Assembly: GCA_033964015.1 (NCBI GenBank)
Contig: CM066922.1
Coordinates: 24,980,961 to 25,044,960 of the forward strand
Direction: 5' to 3'
Source of the DNA: Scolanthus callimorphus
Taxonomy: Eukaryota; Cnidaria; Anthozoa; Actiniaria; Edwardsiidae
DNA length: 64,000 bases
Shown here: one piece after another, positions 10,657 to 21,545 of the stretch
Layout: each line of letters starts with the position of its first letter
How positions within the stretch are numbered: position 1 is the stretch's first letter
Translations under genes and position numbers: made by a program
The notes under the pieces: model-generated
What the model saw: only the letters and a program-made list of their open reading frames with translations
The model's database searches: none
Told to the model about the DNA's origin: nothing

Positions 10657-11665
10657 AAGCATTCTAAACAAAGAAATATTTTCAAATGAATGCCACGTGA
10701 TCTGAATGGGTAAATGTATTATCGTTGCTCCATGAACAGGGGATTGGTTGGTACCACCCCGCAAACACCAATCTTGACAAGCCTGGAAGTACCGTTGTTT
10801 TCACCTCCTCCCTTTTTTCTACAGTCCAGAGGGAATTTATATACCCCCATCTATAATTGCTAATTCTTCTCAAATATTACATTATTTATATACATTCTGG
10901 ATTAACGACAGCCTAAAATCTCATTGGTGGAAACCTATTCTCATTTTCAACGATTCAGTATGCATGTCAGGTTTGTCAATGGAGCTGCTGGAACTAGTCG
11001 CTTCGACTACATTTTTCTTTTTGAAACCACTTTTTTCATCGCAAGGAGGGGTTGCAACCAAGGGAATGCACCACAAGTTCCCCAAGCTCCATGGGAGCAA
11101 TATAGAGGAGAGAGGGATGAAATAGAAATCCCTAAAAACGGACTCAAACTCAATTTATCGGATGTACAGGATGACTGAATGAAAGATCATTGATTGTACT
11201 GTTATTTCTCTCGCAGAAGGGATGTGTGATGACTCACAATAGTCGCTAACGAAGCAAAGGTCATTTACGTGAAGTCAATAACAAAAATTAAGGTATTGAA
11301 ACTACTTCAGCTTTATTCAAATAATTATTTAAACTCCCATGGAGTTTGGGGAAGTGTGAACGTGCCTCCCCATCTCCCAATACTATGCGAAGTCCACTAT
11401 AGTTTGGCCTGGCAATCAATGGCAAAGCATGGTAGGCAAAGTCAAAAAACACGATAGGGAAGGCCTTCAATGGTACTCGATGGTTTAGCATGGTAGTCCT
11501 AGAAGCCATAGTCAATGGCAAGGCATGAAGACAAAAGCAGTGCACGTTAGGTCAATTAAAGCCATGTTACTCAGTGGTTTGGGATAGTATTAGTCAATGG
11601 TAGAAGCCGTGGTAGTCAATGGTTTGGCAATTGGTAGTCAATGGTAGACTAAGCCATGTTAGTAA
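10657..11665. other. Intergenic, no gene seen
   Basis: AT-rich sequence with scattered GTAGTCAATGG-like motifs appearing from about 11400 that foreshadow the arrays further right. Confidence 0.4.
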
Positions 11666-11669
11666 TAAC

Positions 11670-11957
11670 CAACTAATGGTCTATTACAAATCCTGCATTC
11701 TGATTGGCTGAGCTACTAATGGTCTATTAGTGATAGACCGTACCTGGCAAAACCACCACCTTTCTTTGCAAGAAAACTTGACTTTTTCCACATAAAATAA
11801 TGGCATTCATTGCCAAAGCCGACCAACTAGTTGGTTTATACTTAAACAATTAGACATCTCGTCCTCATGTGCTATGATATCAATATACCATTCTGCCTTC
11901 GGCCTCATGGTCTATTCATCATAGCACATTCGGCCTCGAGGTATAATTGTTAAATAG
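11670..11957 (+). mobile_element. Inverted-repeat element with inner hairpin, copy 1
   Basis: Head with CTGCATTCTGATTGGCTGAG, tail with an outer arm AACAATTAGAC..CTCGTCCTC / CCTCGAGGTATAATTGTT around an inner arm ATGTGCTATGAT / ATCATAGCACAT. Relatives at 45100-45415 and 61025-61275 keep the outer arms but have different inner arms. Confidence 0.6.
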
Positions 11958-12044
11958 TCAATGGCAAGGCCATCCTCGCGCGCCAAAGTCCTACCTCACC
12001 TCCCCCAGGGGGAGGTGAAGAGAGGACCCTGGCACACGAGGATG

Positions 12045-12850
12045 TGGCAAGCCATGGTAGACAAGGACAACGCACGATAGCAAGCAAAGCCATGCTATGG
12101 TTTGGCATAGTCGTCAATGGTAGAAACCATGGTAGTAAATGGCTTGGCATGTAGTCAATGGAGGAAGCCATTATTGGCAAGGCATGGTAGACAAAGAGAA
12201 TGCATGATAGAGCAAGTAAAGCCATGCTATGGTTTGGCATAGTCGTCAATGGAAAAACCATGGTAGTAAATAGCTTGGCATGTAGTCAATGGAGGAAGCC
12301 ATTAATGGCAAGCCATGGTAGACAAGGACAACGCATGATAGAGCAAGTAAAGCCATGATATGGTTTGGCATAGTAGTCAATGGTAAAACCATGGTAGTAA
12401 ATAGCTTGGCATGTAGTCAATGGAGGAAGCCATTAATGGCAAGCCATGGTAGACAAGGACAACGCATGATAGAGCAAGTAAAGCCATGCTATGGTTTGGC
12501 ATAGTCGTCAATGGAAAAACCATGGTAGTAAACAGCTTGGCATGTAGTCAATGGAGGAAGCCATTATTGGCAAGGCATGGTAGACAAGGACAACGCATGA
12601 TAGAGCAAGTAAAGCCATGATATGGTTTGGCATAGTCGTCAATGGTAGAAACCATGGTAGTAAATGGCTTGGCATGTAGTCAATGGAGTAATCCATTATT
12701 GGCAAGGCATGGTAGACAAGGACAACGCATGATAGAGCAAGTAAAGCCATGCTATGGTTTGGCATAGTCGTCAATGGTAGAAACCATGGTAGTAAATGGC
12801 TTGGCATGTAGTCAATGGAGTAATCCATTATTGCAAGCCATGGTAGACAA
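12045..12850. repeat. Minisatellite, 131-bp period, about six copies
   Basis: CCATGGTAGTA recurs near 12128, 12258, 12389, 12520, 12651 and 12783, a spacing of 131 bases. Units contain GGCAAGCCATGGTAGACAAG and GCATGATAGAGCAAGTAAAG. Open frames on the minus strand here are periodic artefacts. Confidence 0.9.
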
Positions 12851-13264
12851 AGAGAATGCACGAAAGGGCAAGTCAAGCCATGTTACTAATAATGGCGTGT
12901 AGTAGTCAATGATAGAAGCCGTGATAGTCGATGGTTTGGAATGATAGTCAGTCAATGACAACATATTAGTTAAAAGAAGCCATATGATAATGAATGGTTT
13001 AGCAAGGTAGTCAATGGCAAGGTTTGATAGGCAAATCACGATAGAGCTAGGCAGGCCACGGTAGTCCATGGCAAAAAGTAGTCAATGGTAGTGGCGATGG
13101 TTTGGCACGGTAATCGATGGTTAACAAAGTGGCAATGGGAGAAACCATGATATCCAACGGCAAGGCATGGTAGACACGTCTAGGGCAAGTCGTGCCATGA
13201 TAGCTACTCAATAGTATGGCGTAGTAGTCCATGGCAAACATAGAAGTCAAATGGTAGAAGTCAT

Positions 13265-13985
13265 GGTAGTCCATGATTTAGAATATGTTAGTCAATGAGA
13301 TTAGTTAATTGGAAGGCAACAATGGTAGTTCATGGTTTAGAATGGTAGTCAATGGGATAGTTAATTTGAAGGCATCAAATGTAGTCCATGGTTTAGAATG
13401 GTAGTCAGTGGGATTAATAATTGGAAGGCATCAATGGTAGTCCATGGTTTAGAATGGTAGTCAATGGGATAGTTAATTGGAAGGCATCAATGGTAGTCCA
13501 TGGTTTAGAATGGTAGTCAATGGGATAGTTAATTAGAAGGCATCAAATGTAGTCCATGGTTTAGAATGGTAGTCAATGGGATAGTTAATTGGAAGGCATC
13601 AATGGTAGTCCATGGTTTAAAATGGTAGTCAATGGGATAGTTAATTGGACGGCATCAATGGTAGTCCATGGTTTAGAATGGTAGTCAATGGGATAGTTAA
13701 TTAGAAGGCATCAATGGTAGTCCATGGTTTAGAATGGTAGTCAATGGGATATTGGAAGGCATCAATGGTAGTCCATGGTTTAGAATGGTAGTCAATGGGA
13801 TTAGTTAATTGGAAGGCATCAATGGTAGTCCATGGTTTAGAATGGTAGTCAATGGGATTAGTTAATTGGAAGGCATCAATGGTAGTCCATGGTTTAGAAT
13901 GGTAGTCAATGGGATTAGTTAATTGGAAGGCATCAATGGTAGTCCTTGGTTTAAAATGGTAGTCAATGGGATATTGGAAGGCATC
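13265..13985. repeat. Minisatellite, 56-bp period, about thirteen copies
   Basis: Unit built from AGTCCATGGTTTAGAATGGT, AGTCAATGGGATAGTTAATT and GGAAGGCATCAATGGT; some units lack the TAGTTAATT segment. It shares the AATGGTAGTCAATGG theme with the 131-bp array and with irregular copies between 11400 and 13265, so the whole 2.6-kb tract is probably one satellite locus at different stages of homogenisation. It ends only about 100 bases from the GPCR stop codon. Confidence 0.9.
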
Positions 13986-14084
13986 AAAGGCACGGGCTTT
14001 GAAGATTGATGGTGGGGGTCAAGTTGATTAGGGAAATGGTGGTTGTGATGCTACTGCTGCTGATTACGATGATGAACCAAACGA

Positions 14085-15236
14085 TCACGGTGATTTGCTG
14101 ACTACTGTGGAGGTATTTTTCTTTAAAGAAAAAAAGCTCAAGAGCTGCCTGCGTATGTAACGAGAGTTGTAAAGATAGATCATAGGATTAACGAGACAAT
14201 TTGAAAAGACAAGAATAGAGTAGGAATAGCGGATGATAAAGTCAGTTTGAAAGCTAACGTTAGGCGTAAACATCATATTTCCAACAGAATAGAAGAACCA
14301 GAGGATATACGGTAGAACAAAGGCAATGATAAGAGAAGCGAACATGCGCTGACCGGCATATCGCCACATGTTTGCGTTAGCGGTGGATGTTTGAGTAACA
14401 CGACTCTTGTTTGTGTGTTTGAGAATGCGAGTACTCAGCACAGCGAGCACAACAGAGGGCAGGACATACACTAAAAGTGTGAATCCTGTGAACATGCCGC
14501 GATAGGCCGGTACACGGTTGTCGTAAAGACAGACCAAAGTGTAATGGTGTGCGCCGATGTCACGCGGAAGAAGGTTATAAGTCGAGGCAGGAATGAGCGC
14601 TGCGATCGCGCTAAAAACCCACGCGCCTACTAAACACTTGATAATGGTGCTCCTGCTTGGAACAGAGAATGGACAAAACATGGCCAAATACCTCTCAACC
14701 CCGATGACTATCAGATTCCCAACCGTGATGACAGGGAACAATATTCCCACATATCTGACTGCCTTACAACTCCAGTCGTTGCGCACGAAATCGACTAATA
14801 TCTGAGTGTTAAAAACTGGGACACTTATCAGACTAGCGCACAGGTCGGACCAGATTAAACTTTGCATAAACAGACACGCTGACTGGCGATGGAAAGCCTG
14901 AATCTTTCTGTTTGTTCTTTTGTCTTTTTTGCTAAAGTAAAGAACGACCACATTTGCAGGAAGAGATAGGAAGGCTTGTACGTACATCAGGCCAGCTAGA
15001 ATAAGCTTAACGTGGTGTTGTAAAGGCGTGAAGAGGTAGGATCGTGTTAGAGGCACCACCACCATGCTAGCATTTGTGGCTTGAACCTGGTTATAAAGAA
15101 ACAAAGGTTGAAGTGCGTAACAATGGGCAGTCACAGATTCCCAGGGTGGGTGGTCGAAATAGCTCGGAAATTCAGGGTGGGTGGTCGAAGTAGAGCTTGG
15201 AATTCCAGGGTGGACACCCTTAAAATACGAGCGCAA
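14085..15236 (-). CDS. Class A (rhodopsin-like) orphan GPCR, single exon
   Basis: Seven membrane segments are visible: TM1 about 78-101 with N95, TM2 with SD131, TM3 ending in ERY (181-183, in place of DRY), TM4, TM5 with a central Pro, TM6 with VLPYILWF, TM7 ending NPMIY (350-354). Extracellular Cys157 and the Cys in TLVCLYDN would form the usual disulfide. A basic RYIRRQ helix 8 follows TM7. The ligand is unknown; peptide- and amine-type cnidarian orphans look like this. The frame opens at 15236, but residues 8-33 are encoded by a local repeat (GGTGGGTGGTCGAA motif), so the true start is probably Met58 at 15065, giving 326 residues. No introns are needed. Confident as a GPCR, not to subfamily. 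Confidence 0.88.
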   Translation of the reverse strand: MRSYFKGVHPGIPSSTSTTHPEFPSYFDHPPWESVTAHCYALQPLFLYNQVQATNASMVVVPLTRSYLFTPLQHHVKLILAGLMYVQAFLSLPANVVVLYFSKKDKRTNRKIQAFHRQSACLFMQSLIWSDLCASLISVPVFNTQILVDFVRNDWSCKAVRYVGILFPVITVGNLIVIGVERYLAMFCPFSVPSRSTIIKCLVGAWVFSAIAALIPASTYNLLPRDIGAHHYTLVCLYDNRVPAYRGMFTGFTLLVYVLPSVVLAVLSTRILKHTNKSRVTQTSTANANMWRYAGQRMFASLIIAFVLPYILWFFYSVGNMMFTPNVSFQTDFIIRYSYSILVFSNCLVNPMIYLYNSRYIRRQLLSFFSLKKNTSTVVSKSP

Positions 15237-15302
15237 TTTCCAGGGTGGACATGAAAAAATTCACTGGAATTTCAGGGGTAGCTGTGATTGGGGTCCTCAA
15301 CA

Positions 15303-15326
15303 GGGGGGGGGGGGGGGGGGGGGGGT
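15303..15326. repeat. G24 homopolymer
   Basis: Twenty-four uninterrupted G's just upstream of the GPCR frame, next to the GGTGG-type repeat. Confidence 0.95.
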
Positions 15327-15786
15327 TCAACTGCCCTGGTTACAATCTTACAATGTCAATAATGACTGACATGCATGCAGAGCTAAGCGCTTTACATGTA
15401 CTATACAACTCAGGTAACTTAAGTGGAAATCAAATCCAATGGCGGACGTAAACGTGAGGGGGTAGTCCATCTCTAAAGCAACGCCTCTGAGGGATCCAAG
15501 CAATCTACATTTTGATACCTTTGATCATGCTCGATAATTTTCATCAATTCTTGATCTCTGTGGCAACAAATGTATGACTTCTGACCTTAAATTAATTTTC
15601 TTGGAAAATGGCCTCTATGGGGCCATAAGCTAGATCGTTCCTCTGAGTGTATTATAGTGTTTGCTATCCAGTGTAGATTATTGATCTAACGAGGATGGCC
15701 GGAAATGTGTTTTTTTTTCGGATAGCTATATTTGTGATGATGTAATATGATACGTCTCATTTTTTTTATGGGTAACGGTAATGCTG

Positions 15787-15999
15787 CCTCGTACCCAGGC
15801 GCGTTCTAGTGATTTTCGAGGCGAGAGCGACTGGGAGCGAGCTAGCGCGAAAAGCATCATGGGAAGGGCGAGGAAGCCTACCCATGATGCATTGCGAAAA
15901 CGAAACGTTCCCAAGATGCATTGCGCGCTCGCTACCAGAGCACTCGCAAGAGGCTTTTCTCTCTGTTTCTACCAAATAGAGACGCCTAGGGACGAGGCA
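15787..15999. mobile_element. Inverted-repeat element (GATTTTCGAGGCGAGAGCGA family), copy 1
   Basis: Contains GATTTTCGAGGCGAGAGCGA, GCTAGCGCGAAAAGCATCAT and GGGAAG, followed by an inverted CCCATGATGCATTGCG. A related copy in opposite orientation lies at about 53690-53875 in HUNK intron 6. Edges uncertain. Confidence 0.55.
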
Positions 16000-16053
16000 G
16001 ACGGTACTGTACGCCCGACATTGGCCATAATAAGACATGACTTTGACGGTCAA

Positions 16054-16865
16054 TTACGGCGATAGTGACATGACAACTGCAATGACATGAGATGGCATGA
16101 CAAGACATGACAGTGACATTTCACAGCTTCGCGACCGTGACAGCGGCAAGACATGGTCGTTACAAAGACACGGTCGTGACAGTGGTGTTACGTGACAGTG
16201 AGATGACAGTGACATGGCCAGTGACATGACAACACCGTGAAAGTGACATGGCAATTGACATGGCATGACATGGTTGACTGACATTGCGTTGACAGTGACA
16301 TGACAGTGAAAGTGACATGGCGATTGACATGGCAGTGACATCACCGTGACAGTAACAAGGTCGTGACTGACATTGCGTTGACAGTGACATGACAGTGAAA
16401 GTGACATGGCGATTGACATGGCAGTGACATAAACGTGACAGTGACAGGGTCGTGACTGACATTGCTTTGACAGTGACATGACAGTGAAAGTGACATGGCG
16501 ATTGACATGGCAGTGACATAAACGTGACAGTGACAAGGTCGTGACTGACATTGCGTTGACAGTGACATGACAGTGAAAGTGTCATGGCGATTGACATGGC
16601 AGTGACATAAACGTGACAGTGACAGGGTCGTGACTGACATTGCGTTGACAGTGACATGACAGTGAAAGTGACATGGCGATTGACATGGCAGTGACAGTGA
16701 CAGGGTCTGGACTGACAATTGCGTTGACAGTGACATGACAGTGAAAGTGACATGACAGTGACATAAACGTGACAGGGACAGGGTCGTGACTGGCATTGCG
16801 TTGACAATGACATGACAGTGACGGTCAGTTCCAGTAACAGACATGACATGACAGTGACGTTTCAC
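16054..16865. repeat. Satellite built from GTGACA/ATGACA hexamers, 89-bp higher-order period
   Basis: GTGACTGACATTGC recurs at about 16363, 16452, 16541 and 16630 (89-base spacing), each unit being a string of TGACA-containing hexamers. Because the repeat has few stop codons on the minus strand, long frames rich in Cys-His-Val-Met-Ser open there in all three phases (up to 229 codons). They have no start context or codon bias independent of the repeat and I do not call them genes. Confidence 0.92.
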
Positions 16866-17059
16866 AGCACACAGTCTTGATTACGCTTTGTACCTTTAAT
16901 AACGATGTACTGTTCATGGTGAATGCTGGCTTTTGTAAGCCCGTCTGGCTTCTTTTAAGACTTCCGTGTAAGTTATGTTAACCCAAGATCAACGGGTCAG
17001 CTGTAAGCAAAGCAAAGTGTTACTAGCCGCCCGAAGCATTATATACGGTGGCCCACAAC

Positions 17060-17365
17060 TCTCACGGCAAAACAAAGAGTCCACCGCAAAATACAATTTC
17101 ACGGCAATTCACGGCAAAATACAATATTTTCACTGCAAAATACAATATTTTCACGGCAAAATACAATAATCTCACGTCAAAACAATAATCTCATGGCAAA
17201 ACACAATATCTCACGGCAAAACACAATAATCTCACGGCAACACACAATAATCTCACAGCAACACACAATAATCTCACGGCAAAGCAATGTCAAGGCAAAA
17301 CAGAATGCCTTCACGGCAAAATGAAATAATCTCATGGCAAAATACATATCTTCACGGAAATTCAA
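17060..17365. repeat. Minisatellite, about 20-bp period (CACGGCAAAACACAATAATC)
   Basis: About a dozen imperfect copies of CACGGCAAAACACAATAATC with ATT/TTC variants. The spacing is too regular and the interspersed sequence too similar for a CRISPR-like array. Confidence 0.88.
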
Positions 17366-17567
17366 AGAAACCAGGTGGTCGGTGGTTGATGGTCAGCGGT
17401 TCACTTCGCGCACAGTATCGTATATGGCTAGATCCTTCATATATGATGCACTATAGAGTGTCCTCCGCCCGTCTTATAGAACGAGGATATACAGAAGGAC
17501 ACTTATAGTGTACCATCTAAGGCATATATTATGAAGTATTGAACCGCTGACCATAAAATAAATTAAT

Positions 17568-17827
17568 ATACCCTTTCCGGGATACGTTGTCACCCAAAAA
17601 GCCTATAAGCTTGGTGCGCTAGGGAGTATGGGTAAAGATTTATTTAAATTTCTATAAAATATTAGAAACAAATATGCTTGGAAATGTGCTGAAATTTAAT
17701 CATTTCACCTGTGGTTGCGATAACTGTCTGAATTCAGATCAAACAGTTGCAGTTTAAATGCCCCCATCATCCTTTGCAATTCAAGGTCATATACTTTTTG
17801 GGTGACAACGTTTCTCGGAAACGGTAT
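17568..17827. mobile_element. Inverted-repeat element (CCGGGATACGTTGTCACCC ends), copy 1
   Basis: Left CCGGGATACGTTGTCACCC, right GGGTGACAACGTTTCTCGG; the inverted match extends outward through TATACC. Interior string GCGATAACTGTCTGAATTCA recurs inverted at 58856-59095. Confidence 0.7.
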
Positions 17828-18240
17828 ATATCGAGAACGGAACATCGCTAGGTGACCAAACTTGGGTAAAGTTGTCTTCTTGACAAGGGGAGTCCAGCAC
17901 CATAGTATGGCTTGACGTCATCGGCGTTATCAAAACTAGAAAAGTTAATATCTCGAGAACGCAGCATCGCTAGGTGACCAAAGGGTAAAGTTATCTTCGT
18001 GAAAAGTGGAATTCAGCACCAAGGCCACATGACATGACGCCATCGATGACGTCATCCAAAATAGGAAAGATAATATTTCGAGAAGGGAACATCGCAAGGT
18101 GACCAATACTTGGATAAAATTATCTTCGTGACAATGGGGATCCAGCACCAAGGTCACGTGGTATACTGTTATCGATAACGTCAACAACAATAAAATTGAT
18201 ATCTCGGGAAGGGAACAGGACCAAAACTTGGTATCCACGA
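17825..18240. repeat. Tandem repeat, about 120-bp period, 3-4 copies
   Basis: Units share TATCTCGAGAACG, ACATCGCTAGGTGACCAAA, GTTATCTTCGTGA and CCAGCACCAAGG. Diverged copies; no gene. Confidence 0.75.
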
Positions 18241-18284
18241 TTTCACCGAGGCACTCAGTGCCATTGATTATACAAGTGAACTAA

Positions 18285-18540
18285 CTACCGTGTAGTTTTA
18301 TAGTGTAAAGATGAAACCTAGAGCGGGGTAGAAGTTTAAAACACGTTACAAAACTTCCTTTTAGCCTGAAAACATTACTTGACCAATGTTCAAAGAAGAA
18401 TACATATCTAGCAATAATTTATTCTCACCTGTACTTCTTTGTGAGCAGGTATGGATACAAGTGCAAGGCTACTTTTGTGCTGACTTCGCTATTCCTAAAC
18501 TGGACAGACTCAGGGACTCATAAGTAGGGGCGTCCCTCTG
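18285..18540 (+). repeat. Dispersed repeat, copy 1
   Basis: Collinear with 23450-23760: both contain CTAGAGCGG, ATTCTCACCT/GTTCTCACCT, ATATGGACACAAGT-like sequence and CTATTCCT. Both copies are diverged and non-coding. Confidence 0.55.
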
Positions 18541-18775
18541 ATATAAATTCTTGATAAGGCGTTTTGACAGACCTAGTTATTTTTAGATCGGTATTTACTC
18601 TTGTTCTATGCCGCTGCGGTCCCGTTTATTTAGAATAACAATAGCAGAGAACAACCAGAAATCAGTGGTTGCACGTGCATATCTTGCCAATGACAGGCGT
18701 CTGATACAACGAATTTGATTGGCTAGTAAAACAAAAGCTTTACAATTGTATAGCGGTAAAACCGTTCTAAATAAC

Positions 18776-18998
18776 TACACTCAAAGACAAAAATAGCTGG
18801 GCTCTGCAAAAGGGATTTTGTAGGTGTTTAAGGGTAATATTTTATTTTAACGGTAATTTGCCTTTGATGTGGGGGAGGGGGGGGGGGAGGTGGTTAAGGG
18901 CTCTGCAAAAAGGATTTTGTAGGTGTTTAAGGGTAATATTTATTTTAACCGTAATTTGCCTAGGGGGTCTCAGCTATTTTGTCCCTGAGTGTCTGAAA
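18776..18998. mobile_element. Inverted-repeat element with internal duplication
   Basis: Ends ACACTCAAAGACAAAAATAGCTG and its inverse CAGCTATTTTGTCCCTGAGTGT. The interior is duplicated: GGGCTCTGCAAAAGGGATTT followed by GTAGGTGTTTAAGGGTAATA appears twice, separated by a G-rich tract. Confidence 0.65.
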
Positions 18999-18999
18999 G

Positions 19000-19348
19000 C
19001 AATAGTAAGCTGTATCTCATTGAAACAAGGGAATTGAGGAGCAACCTTGGTCTTATTTTAAAGATCTCGAGAAGCTGAACGTTTTACATAGTCAATTGTC
19101 CTCGTGCTAATTAATGACGTCATGAAATATTGATTTTGGAATTAGGCGCACGCTTGAGATATGGGCAAGTAAACGGCCATATCACCAGAAAAGCGAGCAT
19201 ATGTGAAGTATTTGAAAAATGATCGAGGATTTAGCGTTTCCAAAATATCAACAATACTTGAGCTTTCGAAAGCATCTAGTTTTAAATAGTAAAAGAGCCT
19301 TCGGATGGCTGCAAAAGGCCAAAAAAGGAAGGGGAAGGGAAACAGCGG
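19000..19348. other. Intergenic, no gene seen
   Basis: AT-rich; no coding pattern or recognised repeat edge. Confidence 0.35.
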
Positions 19349-19810
19349 GAGCGCCCGAAGAAGTCTCTAAAACGTAGGAGCGGTTGATACTAAGACAAAT
19401 TGGAGAGGCAAAGACCGAGGAAGGCAAAACTGCGACAAGAAGATTGCTACTACCAATACTTCTATAAAATAGAACTGTTTTCTTACGATCACATTTGCAG
19501 TGTAATTTTTAGAACATTAACAGAAGCGAATTTGCATTTCCGGTTCTATGTTGTCACTTCCGGTTTGGAATTGCCCGTTACTTGGTCGGGGAAAACTTCA
19601 AATTTGCATGTTTTAAATCACTTGAGCGCCCGAAGAAGTCTCTAAAACGTAGGAGCGGTTGATACTAAGACAAATTGGAGAGGCAAAGACCGAGGAAGGC
19701 AAAACTGCGACAAGAAGATTGCTACTACCAATACTTCTATAAAATAGAACTGTTTTCTTACGATCACATTTGCAGTGTAATTTTTAGAACATTAACAGAA
19801 GCGAATTTTA
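19349..19810 (+). repeat. Direct duplication, 187-bp segment at 275-bp offset
   Basis: The segment starting GAGCGCCCGAAGAAGTCTCT at 19349 is repeated almost perfectly from 19624 to about 19810. The near-identity indicates a recent duplication. Confidence 0.9.
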
Positions 19811-19894
19811 AAAATTATTCCTATATAAGTCACAATCTCTTTTGACAGCACATTATATAACTTCGAGCAATGTGATAGCCAGATATTAATTTTC

Positions 19895-20250
19895 AAACGA
19901 GTAACCACGAGTAACCAAACAGTCTAAAAGAACTGAGTCAATAATTATTTTTCTATCATCGTGGTTACTCGTGGTTACTCGTTGAAATTAGAGATTTCTT
20001 TGTCCTATCCTACTATTTTAGAGACTAAATGGAACATGAAAATAGCCTATTGGAATTACTGTTCGGGAAACTCTTTCAAAGTCTTCAAAACTCTTTCATT
20101 TTTTTCTATCATCGTGGTTACTCGTGGTTACTCGTTGAGATGAGAGATTTCATTGTCCTATCCTACTATTTTAGAGACTATAAATGGAACATGAAAATAG
20201 CCTATTGGATTTACAGTTCGTGGAACTCTTTCAAAGTCTTTAAAACTCTT
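19895..20250 (+). repeat. Duplicated segment with GTGGTTACTC motifs
   Basis: A block starting ATCATCGTGGTTACTCGTGG at about 19955 recurs near 20107 with shared GAGATTTCTTTGTCCTATCC-like and GGAACATGAAAATAGCCTAT strings. An inverted GAGTAACCACGAGTAACC precedes it at 19898. Confidence 0.8.
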
Positions 20251-20529
20251 TCAAATGTCAAGAATAAGCACTGCGGAACAGCGACGGCAGGGTGGGAGCG
20301 CCCAGACCTCCTCCCTTTTCACATCCGTTCGCAGTCCCTTCAAAAATCGCGTTTCGTCAAAATAACATGCTAACATTTTATCGAAAATAGTAACATTAAA
20401 AGGCGAAACTATTCTAAGCAATGCTTGAGGGACGCCCCTTTTTATGAGCCCCTGACAGACTCCGATTCCAATCAGTTTTTTCCTGTTTCCCTCTGAACGA
20501 AAACCGGACAACGTTGCGATGAAAGCGAT

Positions 20530-20796
20530 GTGTGTACCTGGTGAGACAGGGACAAGAATCTGATTGGCTCATAAGGTTTGACGTGTGTACCTGGTGAGAC
20601 AGGGACAAGAATCTGATTGGCTCATAAGGTTTGACGTGTGTACCTGGTGAGACAGGGACAAGAATCTGATTGGCTCATAAGGTTTGACGTGTGTACCTGG
20701 TGAGACAGGGACAAGAATCTGTTTGGCTCATAAGGTTTAATGTGTGTACCTGGTGAGACAGGGACAAGAATCTGATTGGCTCATAAGGTTTGATTG
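20530..20796 (+). repeat. Minisatellite, about 53-bp period, five copies
   Basis: Unit TGTGTACCTGGTGAGACAGG + GACAAGAATCTGATTGGCTC + ATAAGGTTTGACG, nearly invariant. Contiguous units without spacers, so not a CRISPR array. Confidence 0.93.
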
Positions 20797-20799
20797 GCG

Positions 20800-21424
20800 C
20801 CGGAAAAGAAAACCCCAAATGACATCGATGTTTTTGACAGGACCTTTAAATTTAGGGCGGAAACCGTGATAAGGCCTATTCCATTCGCCCAAATCAACTA
20901 ACTTGGCGCGACAGTACTAGTTTATTTGTTGGAGCTTACTCGAAACTCGAGGAAAGACCTAATACTAGGGGCATTTCGAATTTCAAACGCAGGACCTGGT
21001 CGTGATAACTGATTTCAGCTGTAACGGTCCTGATTAGGGTCGAAAAATGAATTAAATAAAACGTGATAGCTGATGAATAATAAATAAGCTTCACTGAAAC
21101 TAAACGCTTCATCATCGTTCAAGAAAGAGTTTCTTTTCAGTGAAACCGACCCAGTCTTCGCTTGATTAATCGCCAAAGAATGGAAAGTGGAAATGTCCCA
21201 GGAAAGGTCTTTTCTTCAGATTTTCATGATCAAAATATTATGAAGCAACTTCTATGATATTCCTTCATTTTGTGTCTTTTCGATGCCCTTTGTCGAAGAA
21301 ACACTTTGGCTTGGAAGGTAGAACCAGGAGTGCTTGATCGGTGAATTCCAACAAACAGGAAGTCAAACCACCCACTCAACTTTTCAAGGATTAAATATAT
21401 AGAGGATATTACACGGTGGCGCGA
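20800..21424. other. Intergenic, no gene seen
   Basis: No exon or repeat boundary recognised. Confidence 0.35.
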
Positions 21425-21545
21425 AGATATGAGTTTTATTTTCGAGTGGCAAGAACAATATTTTACGAATGAGCGCAGCGAATGAGTAAAATATTGTTTT
21501 GACACGAGAAAACAAAACTCATATCTTCAAGCCACCGTGTAATTT
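21425..21545. repeat. Palindrome (hairpin)
   Basis: Arms CACGGTGGCGCGAAGATATG / CATATCTTCAAGCCACCGTG, continuing into AACAATATTTTAC / GTAAAATATTGTT around a loop GAATGAGCGCAGCGAATG. Confidence 0.8.

Noticed and set aside
11950..13274. Minus-strand frames of 75-122 codons
   Set aside because: They track the 131-bp minisatellite period and have no family resemblance.
16160..16865. Long minus-strand frames encoding Cys/His-rich repeat peptides
   Set aside because: They follow entirely from the TGACA hexamer satellite and are open in all three phases; no independent coding signal.
20530..20796. Regular 53-bp repeats as a CRISPR-like array
   Set aside because: Units are contiguous and nearly identical, with no variable spacers, in a eukaryotic genome; a minisatellite.
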